A stretch of DNA of 64,000 bases from positions 1-64,000 of the forward strand of contig JASIRB010002255.1 in NCBI GenBank assembly GCA_030323885.1. The letters run 5' to 3'. The notes beneath the pieces are model-generated. The model did not search any database and was not told the origin of the DNA. It saw only the letters and a program-made list of their open reading frames with translations. Of this stretch, positions 1 through 9,225 are shown piece by piece. Numbering within the stretch: position 1 is the stretch's first letter; every line of letters starts with the position of its first letter. Made by a program: the position numbers and the translations under genes. The stretch is from Branchipolynoe longqiensis (taxonomy: Eukaryota; Annelida; Polychaeta; Phyllodocida; Polynoidae).

Positions 1-1707
1 GAGTGAGTTCATTCTGCCCCGTGTTGTGAGTGAGTTCATTCTGCCTTCCTGGGAAGGGTCACGTGACCTGCTACGTAATCCTTTGTTCTGCTGGTGCCCG
101 GATATCTAGGGCTACCGTGCACATATATTACAGATAAGGGCCGCGCTCCGTCCATGGCTCAGTTTTGCATCAGTGTCTTGGTTTAGAGTGCTTCATCACT
201 GTTCCGTCTGTTGCTCGGATCCCCGCAGTGCGTAGTCACTTTTGCATCCGTCCATTTAGAGCCAATGTGTCATCACAGAGTCGCCCGCCCGTCGCTCGGA
301 TTCCAGTCGCGCGTCGGCACGATCAGAGCCGCGCTTCATCAATGCTCCGTCAGCCACTCTGGTTATACCTGCGTGTGGCCAGTTTTGCGCCCGTTGCTCG
401 ATTCAGAGCTGCGCTTCAGCACGGTTCCGTCCGTCGCATGGGTTCTGGCCACGTGTCACCATTTTCCCGATGGTTCCAGCGTCGGTCGTTGGGTTTGGAG
501 CCACGCTTCACTGTTCCATCCGTCGCCCGGGTTCCAGCCGCGTGTCGTCAGTTTTGCATCTGCTGTTGGTTTCGGAGATGCGCTCCATCACTGTTCCGTC
601 CGCCGCATGGATTAGATAGAGCCGCGGTCGCCCCTTGTTTGTTCATTTCCATTCCAGCCGGCGTCTCACCATTCCGAGCGAAGGGAGTCGTTGGCAGGCC
701 GATCCAGTGGTCGGTCGCCCCCGTTTGTTGCTAAGTCGGCGCACCCTTAGAGAAAAATCTGTCCTGTCTGCCGTTCTGCAGCCTGTTCGCTTCTATCCGT
801 TCGCTATCTGCCCTTCTCACATATGATTCCAGAGGTCAGGTGGTGTTGGCAAGGACACTCGGGAGCAATTCAGGGGGTCAGGTGCTCGTAGGGTGACGTC
901 GCGAGAAGACGATGAAACCAACCAGAAAAGATGGTCGACTGGCGGGAGGGACGCATGAGTGCATCGGTTGGTCTGTGGCCATCGCGTGTTGCTAGGGCTG
1001 CAGACCTCAAGTAATGGGCCGCGTGTCACTTTTGCATCCGTCAGTGGGTTTGTAGCTGCGCTTCAGCCAAGATTCCAGCCGCGCGTCGTCACTTTTGCTC
1101 CCGCCGTCGGGTCCGGTACCATGCTTCACCACTGCACCGTATGTTGCTCGGATTCTTAGTAACTTCTGTGCGAGGTCAGTGTTGCGTCGGTTGGTCGGTT
1201 TAGAGCCGTGCTTCATATAGACTGTTATGTCCGTCGCTCGGATTAGAGCCGCGCGTCGCCACTTTTCCGTCGCTCGGTCGGATTAGTACCATGTTCCGTC
1301 CGTTGCTCAGATACCAGCCCTGCGCGACCAGACGGGATGGCCGAATGAAAGTTCGAGCGTCCGTCTCCCGCGTGGCGCGCGTCACTTTTGCATCCGTCAG
1401 TGGGTTTGTAGCTGCGCATCCGTCGGTCAGCTTAGAGCCGCGCTCCATAACGGTTTCGGATGTCTGTCGGATTCTGCTTTTCTGTCCGTCAGTCAGATTA
1501 AGGCCGCGCATATGGCCGTCACTGTTCCATCCGTCGCTCAGATCCACGTTGTCACTTTTGCACCCGTCTGTTGGTTTAGAGCCGTGCTTCTTCACTGTTC
1601 CGTCCGTTGCTCGAATCACAGCCTGCGTGTCCGTCGATTGGATGAGAGCCACACGTCATCACTGTTTTGTCCTTTGCTCATGTTGCAGCTGCATGCCGCA
1701 ACAAAAG
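1..1707. repeat. Degenerate iterated-word repeat region
   Basis: The stretch is made of imperfect copies of a few phrases, such as GTTCCGTCCGTCGCTCGGAT, GAGCCGCGC and CACTTTTGCATCCGTC, recurring at irregular 40-60-bp spacing with many substitutions. The first 50 bases contain a direct duplication of GAGTGAGTTCATTCTGCC. Open frames here (for example 165-734 and 1291-1725) translate the same phrase in several frames and are not genes. About 820-960 is less repetitive. The region stops exactly where 5S rRNA sequence begins at 1708, so it may be another iterated-word element inserted in 5S DNA; its left end is not visible. Confidence 0.75.
1330..1372 (+). repeat. SINE head fragment (tRNA-like)
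   Basis: The phrase GACGGGATGGCCGAATGA followed by GAGCGTCCGTCTCCCG matches the tRNA-like 5' head of the complete SINE at 40391-40730. Only the head is present, embedded in the iterated-word region. Confidence 0.6.
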
Positions 1708-1758
1708 TCTGATCACTTAAGTTAAGCCACGTTGAGCCCCTAGCAGTACTTGGATGGC
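1708..1758 (+). pseudogene. 5S rRNA internal fragment
   Basis: The sequence CTGATCAC, then AAGTTAAG, ACGTTGAGCC and CAGTACTTGGATGG reads as the middle of metazoan 5S rRNA, covering the internal control region through box C. The 5' part is missing because the iterated-word region abuts it. The 3' part (GTGACCGCCTGGGAATAC) is replaced by a CACTCGCTTGCTCG-type spacer. It is a relic and not a functional gene. Confidence 0.75.
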
Positions 1759-1825
1759 ACTCGCTTGCTCGCTCGCACACGCGCCACACGCCACACACCA
1801 CTGTCTCAATGGGCAGTTGTAGTAC

Positions 1826-1832
1826 TATATAG
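1826..1832 (+). promoter_or_regulatory. TATA-like box of 5S unit 1
   Basis: TATATAG starts exactly 31 bp upstream of the 5S +1 at 1857. The same box sits at -31 in the next two units (3023 and 3321), so this looks like the conserved upstream element of this species' 5S genes. Confidence 0.65.
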
Positions 1833-1898
1833 CGAGCAGGCCAGATGGCTAACAATGTCTACGGCCATATCGCGTTGAAAACACCGGTTCTCGTCCGA

Positions 1899-2771
1899 GA
1901 CACGTCCAACTTTTCAGCGTTTTGGTAGAAAACTTGACGCGGCGCAGGGTGTTGGTACCATGTTATTAGCACGCCGCCAACGTGTTTCGACGCGTTTGAC
2001 CTAAATTCCTCCCGCGTCTGTCGGCGCGTCTCAACGTGACGACAGCGTGTTAATCGGCGTCGGCGACCATTACTTGATATCTGGGCGTTCCGGGTTATCA
2101 GCGTCTTATCGGCGCGCTGTCGGCGTGGCGGTAGCGCGTCACTAACGGATTCCGCTCGCAGTTTTGCGAAAAAAATCCCAACGTTAATCAACGTGTTACC
2201 AGCGTTCCGCCGACGCGCTGATAACGTGTGTCGACGTCCTGCTAATGCGCCGGTGACGCGCGAACCAACACGTTGACGACACGCGTTGAGACGTGCCAAA
2301 GGTTTTGTGCAAGCACAAAACGGCCGACGCGCGCCAGCGTGCCACCCAGAACGCCGCTGTGACTCAAAGTGTACCGACGTATACTGACGCGTCGGTAACG
2401 CGTGCCGACATTTTGGCAAAAAGGGCGACACGTCGGCACGCGTTGGAGAGAAACGTTGTTGTGTGACAGCAACATTAGGGGCGCTTTGAGATACGTTAGC
2501 GTCGCTCGAATCACGCTATGCGAACGCTTGGAACACGCCACGTGCGCGTGAGGCCCATTCCCACATGTTGCGCCAAACTGTTGCTTTTTGTTGTTTTATC
2601 TCCTAGCAACATCTGAGGTCATATCAGGACGACGCGCCAAACTTTAACCACAACGTCGGCCGCACGCTACCAATACGTTGCGCTGACGCCGAAAAGTTTG
2701 ACGTGTCTCGACGATTAAAAGTGATTTTGCGCGTTGGCTGCGCGCCGACGAGAAGCGTCGTAATGTGACAG
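1899..2771. mobile_element. Iterated-word element inside a 5S gene
   Basis: About 873 bp of CpG-rich DNA is composed of words such as GACGCG, CGCGTTG, CGTCGGCGCG and CCAACACG in both orientations. Motifs of the type GTGTGACAGCA (near 2467) and AATGTGACAG (at its right end) resemble the CTGTCACA termini of the elements at 54127 and 57538. A clean left inverted terminal repeat is not evident, so the boundaries come from the interrupted 5S gene. A short SINE 3' tail is embedded at 2602-2632. Long open frames in it are compositional. Confidence 0.6.
2602..2632 (-). repeat. SINE 3'-tail fragment
   Basis: CCTAGCAACATCTGAGGTCA followed by TATCAGGAC is the reverse complement of the SINE-1 3' end (compare 40690-40715). 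It lies inside the iterated-word element. Confidence 0.5.
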
Positions 2772-2845
2772 CACCATAAGCAATGTTGAGCCTCGTCAGT
2801 ACTTGGATGGGTGACCGCCTGGGAATACGAGGTGTCGTAGACTTT

Positions 2846-3053
2846 TAGTTTTGAGTTGTAGTGGTGTGATTTGAGACAACACATGTACACACAGCAACAG
2901 GCAACGCACGCATCTATACACATATGCACCACACCACACCACACCACACCACACCACATGGATGTACGCACACACATTCACAAACGCTCCATCGTGGTGC
3001 CCTGCAGTAGTGTTAGTAGTAGTATATAGGGAGTATGCAACAAGGCTACCATT
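2846..3053 (+). other. 5S rDNA spacer with CA-rich microsatellite
   Basis: This non-coding spacer follows the 5S terminator and precedes the next +1. It begins AGTTTTGAGTTGTAGTGGTG, passes through CA-rich DNA (about 2880-2985, including ACACC repeats) and ends in a promoter-proximal block with TATATAG at 3023. The next spacer (3122-3351) has the same order of blocks, which confirms tandem 5S organisation. Confidence 0.7.
3023..3029 (+). promoter_or_regulatory. TATA-like box of 5S unit 2
   Basis: TATATAG starts 31 bp upstream of the 5S +1 at 3054, the same spacing as in the units before and after. Confidence 0.65.
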
Positions 3054-3121
3054 GTCTGCGGCCATATCACGTTGGCCATATCTCGGCTGACCGCCTGGGA
3101 ATACGAGGTGCCATAGACTTT
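3054..3121 (+). pseudogene. 5S rRNA with internal deletion
   Basis: The 5' end GTCTGCGGCCATATCACGTT is followed after about 12 bases by CTGACCGCCTGGGAATACGA and GGTGCCATAGACTTTT. About 50 nt of the centre, including the box C area and TACTTGGATGG, are missing. The upstream TATA box and the 3' T run are retained. A 68-nt remnant cannot be a functional 5S gene. Confidence 0.8.
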
Positions 3122-3351
3122 TAGTTTTTAGTTGTAGTGGAATGGTTTGAGACACAACACATGTACACACAGCAACGCGCATCCCATGGATGTATGCACA
3201 TATGCACACATCACACCACATGGATGTACACACACACACACACATTCACTCAAACACACACGCACACACACATTCAAAAACGCCCTGTCGTGGTGTGACC
3301 TGCAGTAGTGTCAGCAGTACTATATATGGAGTATGCAAGAAGGCTACCCTT
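3122..3351 (+). other. 5S rDNA spacer and orphan promoter
   Basis: This is a second copy of the 5S spacer: AGTTGTAGTGGAATGG, CA-rich repeats (3225-3275) and the block CTGCAGTAGTGTCAGCAG. TATATAT at 3321 predicts a 5S start at 3352. The sequence there reads GTC and then departs from 5S into the end of a YR retroelement, so the promoter has lost its gene. Confidence 0.7.
3321..3327 (+). promoter_or_regulatory. TATA-like box of 5S unit 3 (orphan)
   Basis: TATATAT lies 31 bp before the expected 5S +1 at 3352. The gene body after it has been replaced by retroelement sequence. Confidence 0.55.
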
Positions 3352-3352
3352 G

Positions 3353-3895
3353 TCAGAGTGTCTGAGGTGCTTCCGAGAATACTTGCCTGCTCACGTACCG
3401 GAAGAGCACATTAGAACGCCACCTGCCAACCTCTCGTACCCCTTCAACCGAGGTCCCTCCTTTGGCACTGGATTGAGCCCCTCCCCTTCTTAGGCTGTGA
3501 AGGGTGACCGCGGCCGGCTGCGGATGTTTCATCAATTCCAGCGCTCGACGCACTGCCTGTAGCAGGGTCGCTGCCATCAGAGGGGACCCATCCAGGTGCA
3601 GAAAGGCCGAACCATCTTGATCGACAGGTGTAACTTTCCTGTACCTCTTCCAGGCGTGAACAGGGCAGCAAAAGGAGCCCGGCACACACGGTAGCATCAC
3701 CGTGTACACGTCTTGTCCTTCTCTCGCTGTCTTAGATGATCGCACCCGAATCAGTAGCTTGTTCGATCGTACCTTTACATCCGCTCCTCTCAGCGCATGG
3801 TCCGTGTCATTTTTGTCCATTGAAAAGAATAAATTACATTGGCGTAAGAACGTAATAATGTTGTGCACTGGGTCCAACCAAGGCAAAAGTAACAA
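3353..3895 (-). pseudogene. Tyrosine recombinase C-terminal fragment (YR element)
   Basis: This 180-aa frame has the C-terminal half of a phage-integrase-like tyrosine recombinase. It shows the H-x-x-R box (HSLRRGGAQ, about residues 132-140), then VGRWRS (W in place of the second His) and FRYVSR with the candidate nucleophile Tyr near the end. Family members run to about 300 aa, so the N-terminal SAM-like domain and probably the first catalytic Arg region are lost. The break coincides with the inverted duplication at 3859-4004. It lies downstream of an RT-RNase H frame on the same strand, the order seen in DIRS/Ngaro-type elements. Its 3' end abuts the orphan 5S promoter. The last residues stop at a TGA adjoining the 5S flank. 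Confidence 0.75.
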
Positions 3896-4004
3896 CCATT
3901 GAATCAGTTTCTAAAATATTCTTCCTGGAAATGTTTGGGAAGAATATTTTAGAAACTGATTCAATGGTTGTTACTTTTGCCTTGGTTGGACCCAGTACAC
4001 AACA
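3859..4004. repeat. 67-bp near-perfect inverted repeat (foldback duplication)
   Basis: 3867-3925 and 3938-3996 are perfect 59-bp inverted copies around a 12-bp loop. The match extends outwards to 3859 and 4004 with one mismatch (3866/3997). The left arm is the start of the YR coding fragment, and the right arm is its inverted copy. It truncates the YR frame and could fold into a long hairpin. Confidence 0.9.
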
Positions 4005-4256
4005 ATTATCTATCAACCTAAGCGCCCATTATTATAATTCACGACGATGGAGACAGAAGTAGTGCAACAAACTCTTTATTACAGCAACATAACGGCATCC
4101 ACCAGTATTCCTGGTATTCATAAATTATTTGCAACAGTGATAACAGCATTTAACATATTTGTTTAAACCGGTTTCTTTCTTGGACGACATATTTAATTAT
4201 CACAGACCGTCACTTAATATTTCGATTTATACAACATCACTATTTTCCTAGGTCAA
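4005..4256 (-). other. Retroelement 3' region with poly(A) signal
   Basis: AT-rich non-coding DNA between the RT-RNase H and YR frames. On the minus strand AATAAA (4075-4080) follows the RT frame and could be its poly(A) signal. No frame longer than about 30 codons is convincing. This may mean that the RT and YR parts come from different copies joined here. Confidence 0.4.
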
Positions 4257-5876
4257 TTATGTATCACAAAGAACAGAAGCAACAGTGAACATATGATTAA
4301 CTTTTATCTTCAACACACCCAACTCCCGACACATGGCATCACCCCGTGCCCTGCTACACTCCGACAGGTGAGAACGACTCAACGCATCTGCCAGTACTAG
4401 CTGAACCCCTGGTTTATGTCTTGATTTCTACAACACACGTAAACTCCACCGAAAACCGCCAAATTTTCCTGGCACATGCACAAAGTACCCTGTCTTTCCC
4501 TTTCCCCGAATCTAGCACCAACTGAGACGCTTCACTATCCGTGTTCACAATAATTCTAAACCGCTCCGGGTGGCTCGGCGCAAGCGCATATAGAGCCGCT
4601 ACGAGATTCAGTGCCTCGAGCTGTGCTATGTGGAACCCTTTGCCGAGTATCTCCTCACTATACCTTTCCGAGAAAAAATGCGACTCTGAAAACGCCCCTC
4701 CCCCCGTTAGACAGGAATCACACTCAATCACCCAGTCACGTACCGGATCTGGTCTCATGAGTACCAACCCGTTTGAAGAACTGGCATAATCCTTAAACCA
4801 ACGAATGTCGTCCATTGCCGCCTGTGTAGTAGGAACCTTCCCCTTAAATGGAGCGGCCCTCAGGAATTCCAACAGCCTATTCATGAATCTGCGAGCTGGT
4901 ATGACGCACCTAGAAATGAACTGCAGCTTCCCTATAAGCCTCTGGATTGTCTTCCTCGACACCAACTGCCCCACCCCCCAACGATTACACAGCTTTAATA
5001 TCTCCAGCAACTTATCCTTCGGTATAGTTATAACCATCTCGGTAGTGTCAATATTAAAACCTAGCCAAATAATACACATCGTCGGTTCACAACACTTTTT
5101 AACTGATCTAACCAAACCCAGCCTGTCCAGTAATGCTAGTATGAACGCGTAAGCTTCCCGAGCCTTCTCTAGCGACTTTTCAATGCCCACAAAATCATCC
5201 AAATAGCAGAGCGTAAAGTAGCCGGCCTTTCTCATAAGATATACCACCGCCGAGGTAGTACGTGCACACGCCAACGCGGACGTGCGGCACCCAAACGGCA
5301 GCGCTGTATCAAAGTACAGCTTGCCCTTAGACTTAATCCCAAAAAGCGGCACCGACAGCGGACACGTCCTCAGTTGACGATACGCTCTAGCTAAATCGAC
5401 ACTCCATAAAACGGAATTACATCCCAGCTTAGTAGCCTCTTTCGCTAAATCTAATATCCCAGGCAGCTTAAAACTCAGATCAGACCCCTGAAAAACCCCA
5501 CGCATAATGCCCGTATTGACACTTCTGCCCCGCGGATAGCTTAGGTCTACTATAATGCGCCTTTCCTCTGTATTTTTCTTCGGCCTCGTCATCAGTGGGC
5601 TGACCTGGCCCCATGGAACGAAAGGTGGAATACTAAATGGACCTAACAGAGAGCCCTCCTTCAGTTCATTTGTAATGTACTTGCTAACCCAGCGTTCATT
5701 CTTGTCACAGTCGGCATGGTTCCTTGTTGCTGTAACCGGCGGACCTGCACCGACATAGTCAGCAGGCCACCCAAACTCCAAATATTCTAATACTACGCTA
5801 TCATCATAACCCGCTAATTCCTTTCTCCAAACTTCCATGTGTAAACCCGAAGGCACAGGAATCCTAGCTTGCTTGA
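4257..5876 (-). pseudogene. RT-RNase H of a DIRS/Ngaro-like element
   Basis: The 480-aa frame (5856-4414) carries a reverse transcriptase with IIVDLSYPRG and DLARAYRQL (motif A Asp), and the active-site YLDDFVG near residue 215. RNase H follows, with Asp in IECDSC, Glu in QLEALNL and Asp in NTDSEAS. The frame is open upstream of 5856 (ARIPVPSGLH) to the LINE junction, so its N-terminus is cut by that insertion. The stop at 4414 follows a frameshift: the next frame continues with HKPG and LADALSRS, the usual RNase H end, to a stop at 4257. In this superfamily RT-RNase H copies the element RNA and YR inserts the circular product. This copy is dead. Confidence 0.8.
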
Positions 5877-5878
5877 TT

Positions 5879-6700
5879 GATTGATTGATTGGTGGTTTCT
5901 TTACGCCGTGTCGGCAGCATAGGCCATATTCACGGCGAGAATTGTTTGTTTTTTATTCAACCATCGCCTTTACATATAATGTAAAAGCATACAATCAGTT
6001 AGGTGTCAATAGACACTTATTAATTTTTAAAAGCACAAAATCATATAATTAAATAAAATAGGTGAGAGAATTAATTAATAAAAATTGTGTTAATGAATTA
6101 TATGAATTATATGAGGCGGTACAGACCAGCTGCCCTCAAAAAAGCTAAAATTTCTTCTTGTTTAACTTTGATAAAAAGGTCATGCATGCTGTTTGCAGTG
6201 TAAAATTGTTGACGCAGTGCCATAAAATCAACACAGTTTAATAAAATGTGCTTGACTGTCAGTGGGGACTGACATCCAATACATTCAGGGGGAGGGTCCC
6301 ACTTGAGCAGGAAAACATGTGTTAGCCACGAGTGGCCAATACGGCATCGGCTAAGGACCACTTGGTCCCGCCGACCCCCCACATGAGAATGTGGTGGTTT
6401 TCCCACATATGGTTCAATTTCTTTAAGTTTATTAATGTTTTCATTCCACTCATGTTGCCATTTGGATTTGATGTGGGTGGCTATTAGTGGTTTCAGATCA
6501 GAGTGGGGTATCAGACATGGCTCAACATCATAGTTCAGAGCCTCCTTCGCGGCCCGATCAGCTCGTTCGTTTCCCTGGATGCCGGCATGGCCAGGCACCC
6601 AACACAAGTGAATGTCATATCCATCTGTTGCTAGGTGGTTCATTTTGTAAATGACCTTTGCCACGAAAGGGTGGTCCCACCCAGCACCACACCGACACTT
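5879..6700 (-). mobile_element. 5'-truncated LINE with RNase H C-terminus
   Basis: The frame 6107-6664 encodes the C-terminal RNase H of a non-LTR retrotransposon. It contains WVPGHAGIQGNERADRAAKE with the catalytic region, then a Cys/His tail CIGCQSPLTVKHILLNC. The 3' UTR ends in a (CAAT)n tail next to 5879. The 5' end is truncated somewhere between about 6668 and 6790. It was inserted between the gag-like and RT frames of the YR element. A second copy of the same 3' end is at 25905-26320. Confidence 0.8.
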
Positions 6701-6794
6701 GTAATGTTAACACCATGGCAACCTGACTCAAAACCTTCCATCTCCATAACCCCCTCCGCTAATTCAACCCCAATGTCAGCGGCCTCAGAGAGGC

Positions 6795-8045
6795 CTATCC
6801 TGCAAAAACCTGCTTTCCGGCATTATCAGCTGTTCCATTGTTCCCCGTCCCGGCACTATCCTGCATTCTGCGCTTATTATTACAATCCACCTCACGAGGA
6901 TAGTTCAGGCGCTTGAACCGCCTTGCGCACCAGCCACAACAGTGACAGAAGCGATTAGGAGTAGAACCGTGAGAGGTAAAAAACCCGCAACTGTTACCCC
7001 TGTTCCATTCCTCACATGGCTTCCCGTCAACTGACTCATTTATTTCCCTCACAACCCAACCTGACCCACTATTACTTTCCGGTTTCTTATCTTTTTTCAC
7101 ATCTAGCTTTGTCCCAATAGCATACACATCCCTCTGAATATCTTTGATAGTAGCGCGGTCAGCCCAACCGTCCTCAATACGCCCATCATTAATCATTGAA
7201 AACACCTTCTCCGACCACAGCAACACCGTTTGCCAGTCCCAGTTGGCCGCCATGTCAGATATATCCACAATATGCCGCCTAATATGTTTAATCCAGTGCT
7301 GCGGCAGCATTGGCTCTTCCAGCAAACGATGAACCGCCGACATATATTCGAACCATGTCGCACACCCCTTATTAACGTTACCCATTGTATCATCCCTTAT
7401 AACAAATAAATGAGGCAACAACGCCGTCTTACCCCGATGTTTCTTGACTGAACGCCCCCGTCGCTTCAACAATCGCCGAATCACCTCATCTGACTCGTCC
7501 CTCTCAAGGTCAGACATCGACCCCTCAGAATCACTCGTCCAGCATCCATTGAACTTGCGTCGCTGCCCCCGCCGCCGATCGTATCCATACGTCGCCGTAT
7601 TATACGTTCTCCTGGATCGCTTCCCTCCATGCGTCGATAACGGTACGTCTTCCTCACTGCCTGGCTCCAACTGCTCTCTTCTAGTACCATCACGACGTCC
7701 CTTCCCTCTAGATGGCGCCTCCAACCCACTGTCGCTGCTGCCGTCCTGGTCCCTGCGCACTGTACCAGCCGTCGTCTTCGCCATTTTCGATTCAAGGCGC
7801 TCCAACCTTTCACATAGCAACTGATTATTTACCTCCAGCTGAGCCTTCAACGCTCCTTCAAGGTAAGAGGCGGTCACACTTGATGGCAACACCTCTGAAC
7901 GTACCTCATCCCCTTGCGCCGACGTAGATGGCACCTCCGATCTCTTATGCTGCGATTTACTCTTTGAACCACTTGATGCAGTTTTACCAACACCTTCCAT
8001 CGACACACGTTTCCTAGACTTGAATATCCTCCGAGTACTTCTCAC
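6795..8045 (-). pseudogene. Gag-like protein of the YR element
   Basis: This basic, hydrophilic 416-aa frame starts in a Lys/Arg/Ser-rich region with a coiled-coil-like segment (about residues 62-90, LEGALKAQLEVNNQLL). It then has charged RRR/SDSE stretches, a globular middle (WFEYMSAVHRLLEEPML) and a C-terminal Cys-rich part (CEEWNRGNSCGFF, RFCHCCGWCARR) that could be a zinc knuckle. That composition and its place upstream of RT-RNase H suggest the nucleic-acid-binding Gag. The listed start is GTG after an in-frame TAG; the first ATG (VSMEGVGK) is about 15 residues in. The 3' end is cut by the LINE insertion. Confidence 0.6.
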
Positions 8046-8510
8046 CTACCGACATGATGCTATTCTTGACTGTGCCGAGCAAGTACAATTCCGTATCTGG
8101 CTTGTAGTTTTCTTTTTACCGCTGAACTGCCTATAACGGTGGAGTATATTAATTTCAAACCGTCCGGCTTGCTGCTTCCGTAGCGAGTGCTGAACCGTTA
8201 GCCTTGTCGTAATAAGAATTCTTCGATACCTTAGTGACAGTGCTATGACAATATGTGCATCCTCGGCGAGGCACCAACGTGACTTGATATTTTGCTAAGC
8301 AACACTAAAACGGTCTCCAACGTCGTGAATTAATCATGTTACCGGCAACATGCATAATTGTCGTTGTTTAATAATTCCATGAACTAGTTTAGGTAACAAT
8401 TCGACAAACATGGTCTAGACTTGGGAGTCTAGACAGAGCCTTGAAAATACTGTATAGCAAAGACTATCACCCCAACTAAATCACTTCATAAAGACCTGCT
8501 TACTTATGGT
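8046..8510. other. Leader or flank of the YR element
   Basis: No gene is visible. It may contain the 5' leader or terminal repeat of the minus-strand YR element, but I see no inverted repeat matching its 3' side. Confidence 0.35.
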
Positions 8511-8514
8511 AACA

Positions 8515-9225
8515 GACTTTGATCAAATATACATTGCAAAATTTGTTTACAAGCAAAAGAATGGCCTCCTCCCTGAAATATTTGATAATCTCTTCAAAGA
8601 AAACAGGTCCATTCCCATAACAAACAAACATACATCACAAACACACTAGAAACAAATATGGCAAAATAACAACTGAAAACCAAAGAACCAATATCTGGAA
8701 CTCAATCCCAGTAGAAATTAGAAACCTTAAAACTATGAAAAACTTCTGTAAAAAAATAAAGATAAGCTATCTCAATGCATACTAAATCAATTACCAGTAA
8801 AGAATATATATAATAGGACATAGTTGTCATTAACTAGTTGCATAATTTAAAATATCAAGTGGTTATGGCAAAGAACATAAAATTTACCCCTATTAACATA
8901 TATGCAAAATAACTACTGATACTGCATGTAAGTACATGAATCCATGACACGATATACATATAATATTCCTATCATTACTTTGTTTTTTTACTACCTGTGA
9001 AAAGACGCATCAGTATCTCATCATAATCATTAGTTAAAAATGTAGCTTAAGTTTAATCATCTGTTATTGTCATCACTTGTTCATTTACATCAAGGAGACC
9101 AGCTAGATAAACACCACTTTTCTGGGATCCTTTCTGTCTAAGGAATTTGTATGCATTTATTGTATCACCTCAGTTTATTGTAAACATACCTCACAGAGAG
9201 TTAACATAAAAGAATTGAATTGATT
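8515..9225 (+). pseudogene. LINE reverse transcriptase C-terminal remnant
   Basis: 8515-8790 translates, across a stop near 8648, to fragments such as DQIYIAKFVYKQKNGLLPE and NIWNSIPVEIRNLKTMKNF, the typical C-terminal end of CR1/Jockey-type LINE reverse transcriptases. AT-rich 3' UTR follows, ending in a GAATTGAATTGATTGAA tail near 9220. The copy is 5'-truncated and inactive. Confidence 0.65.

Larger units (their letters stand above)
1857..2845 (+). pseudogene. 5S rRNA gene split by an insertion
   Basis: Positions 1857-1898 are the first 42 nt of 5S rRNA (GTCTACGGCCATATCGCGTT through CTCGTCCGA). Positions 2772-2845 resume with CACC, TAAGCAATGTTGAGCC, CAGTACTTGGATGGGTGACC and the 3' end GTCGTAGACTTTT, where the T run is a Pol III terminator. 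The two parts meet near 5S nucleotide 42-44 and are separated by 873 bp of iterated-word DNA. The box A to box C control region is therefore interrupted and no normal 5S RNA can be made. A few bases after the insertion (GAAGT) are missing or altered. Confidence 0.8.

Noticed and set aside
165..1725. Several open frames of 130-190 aa on both strands
   Set aside because: They translate the same degenerate repeat phrase in different frames and have no domain; repeat composition keeps the frames open.
1826..3121. Functional 5S rRNA genes
   Set aside because: Each copy lacks part of the internal control region through insertion, deletion or truncation.
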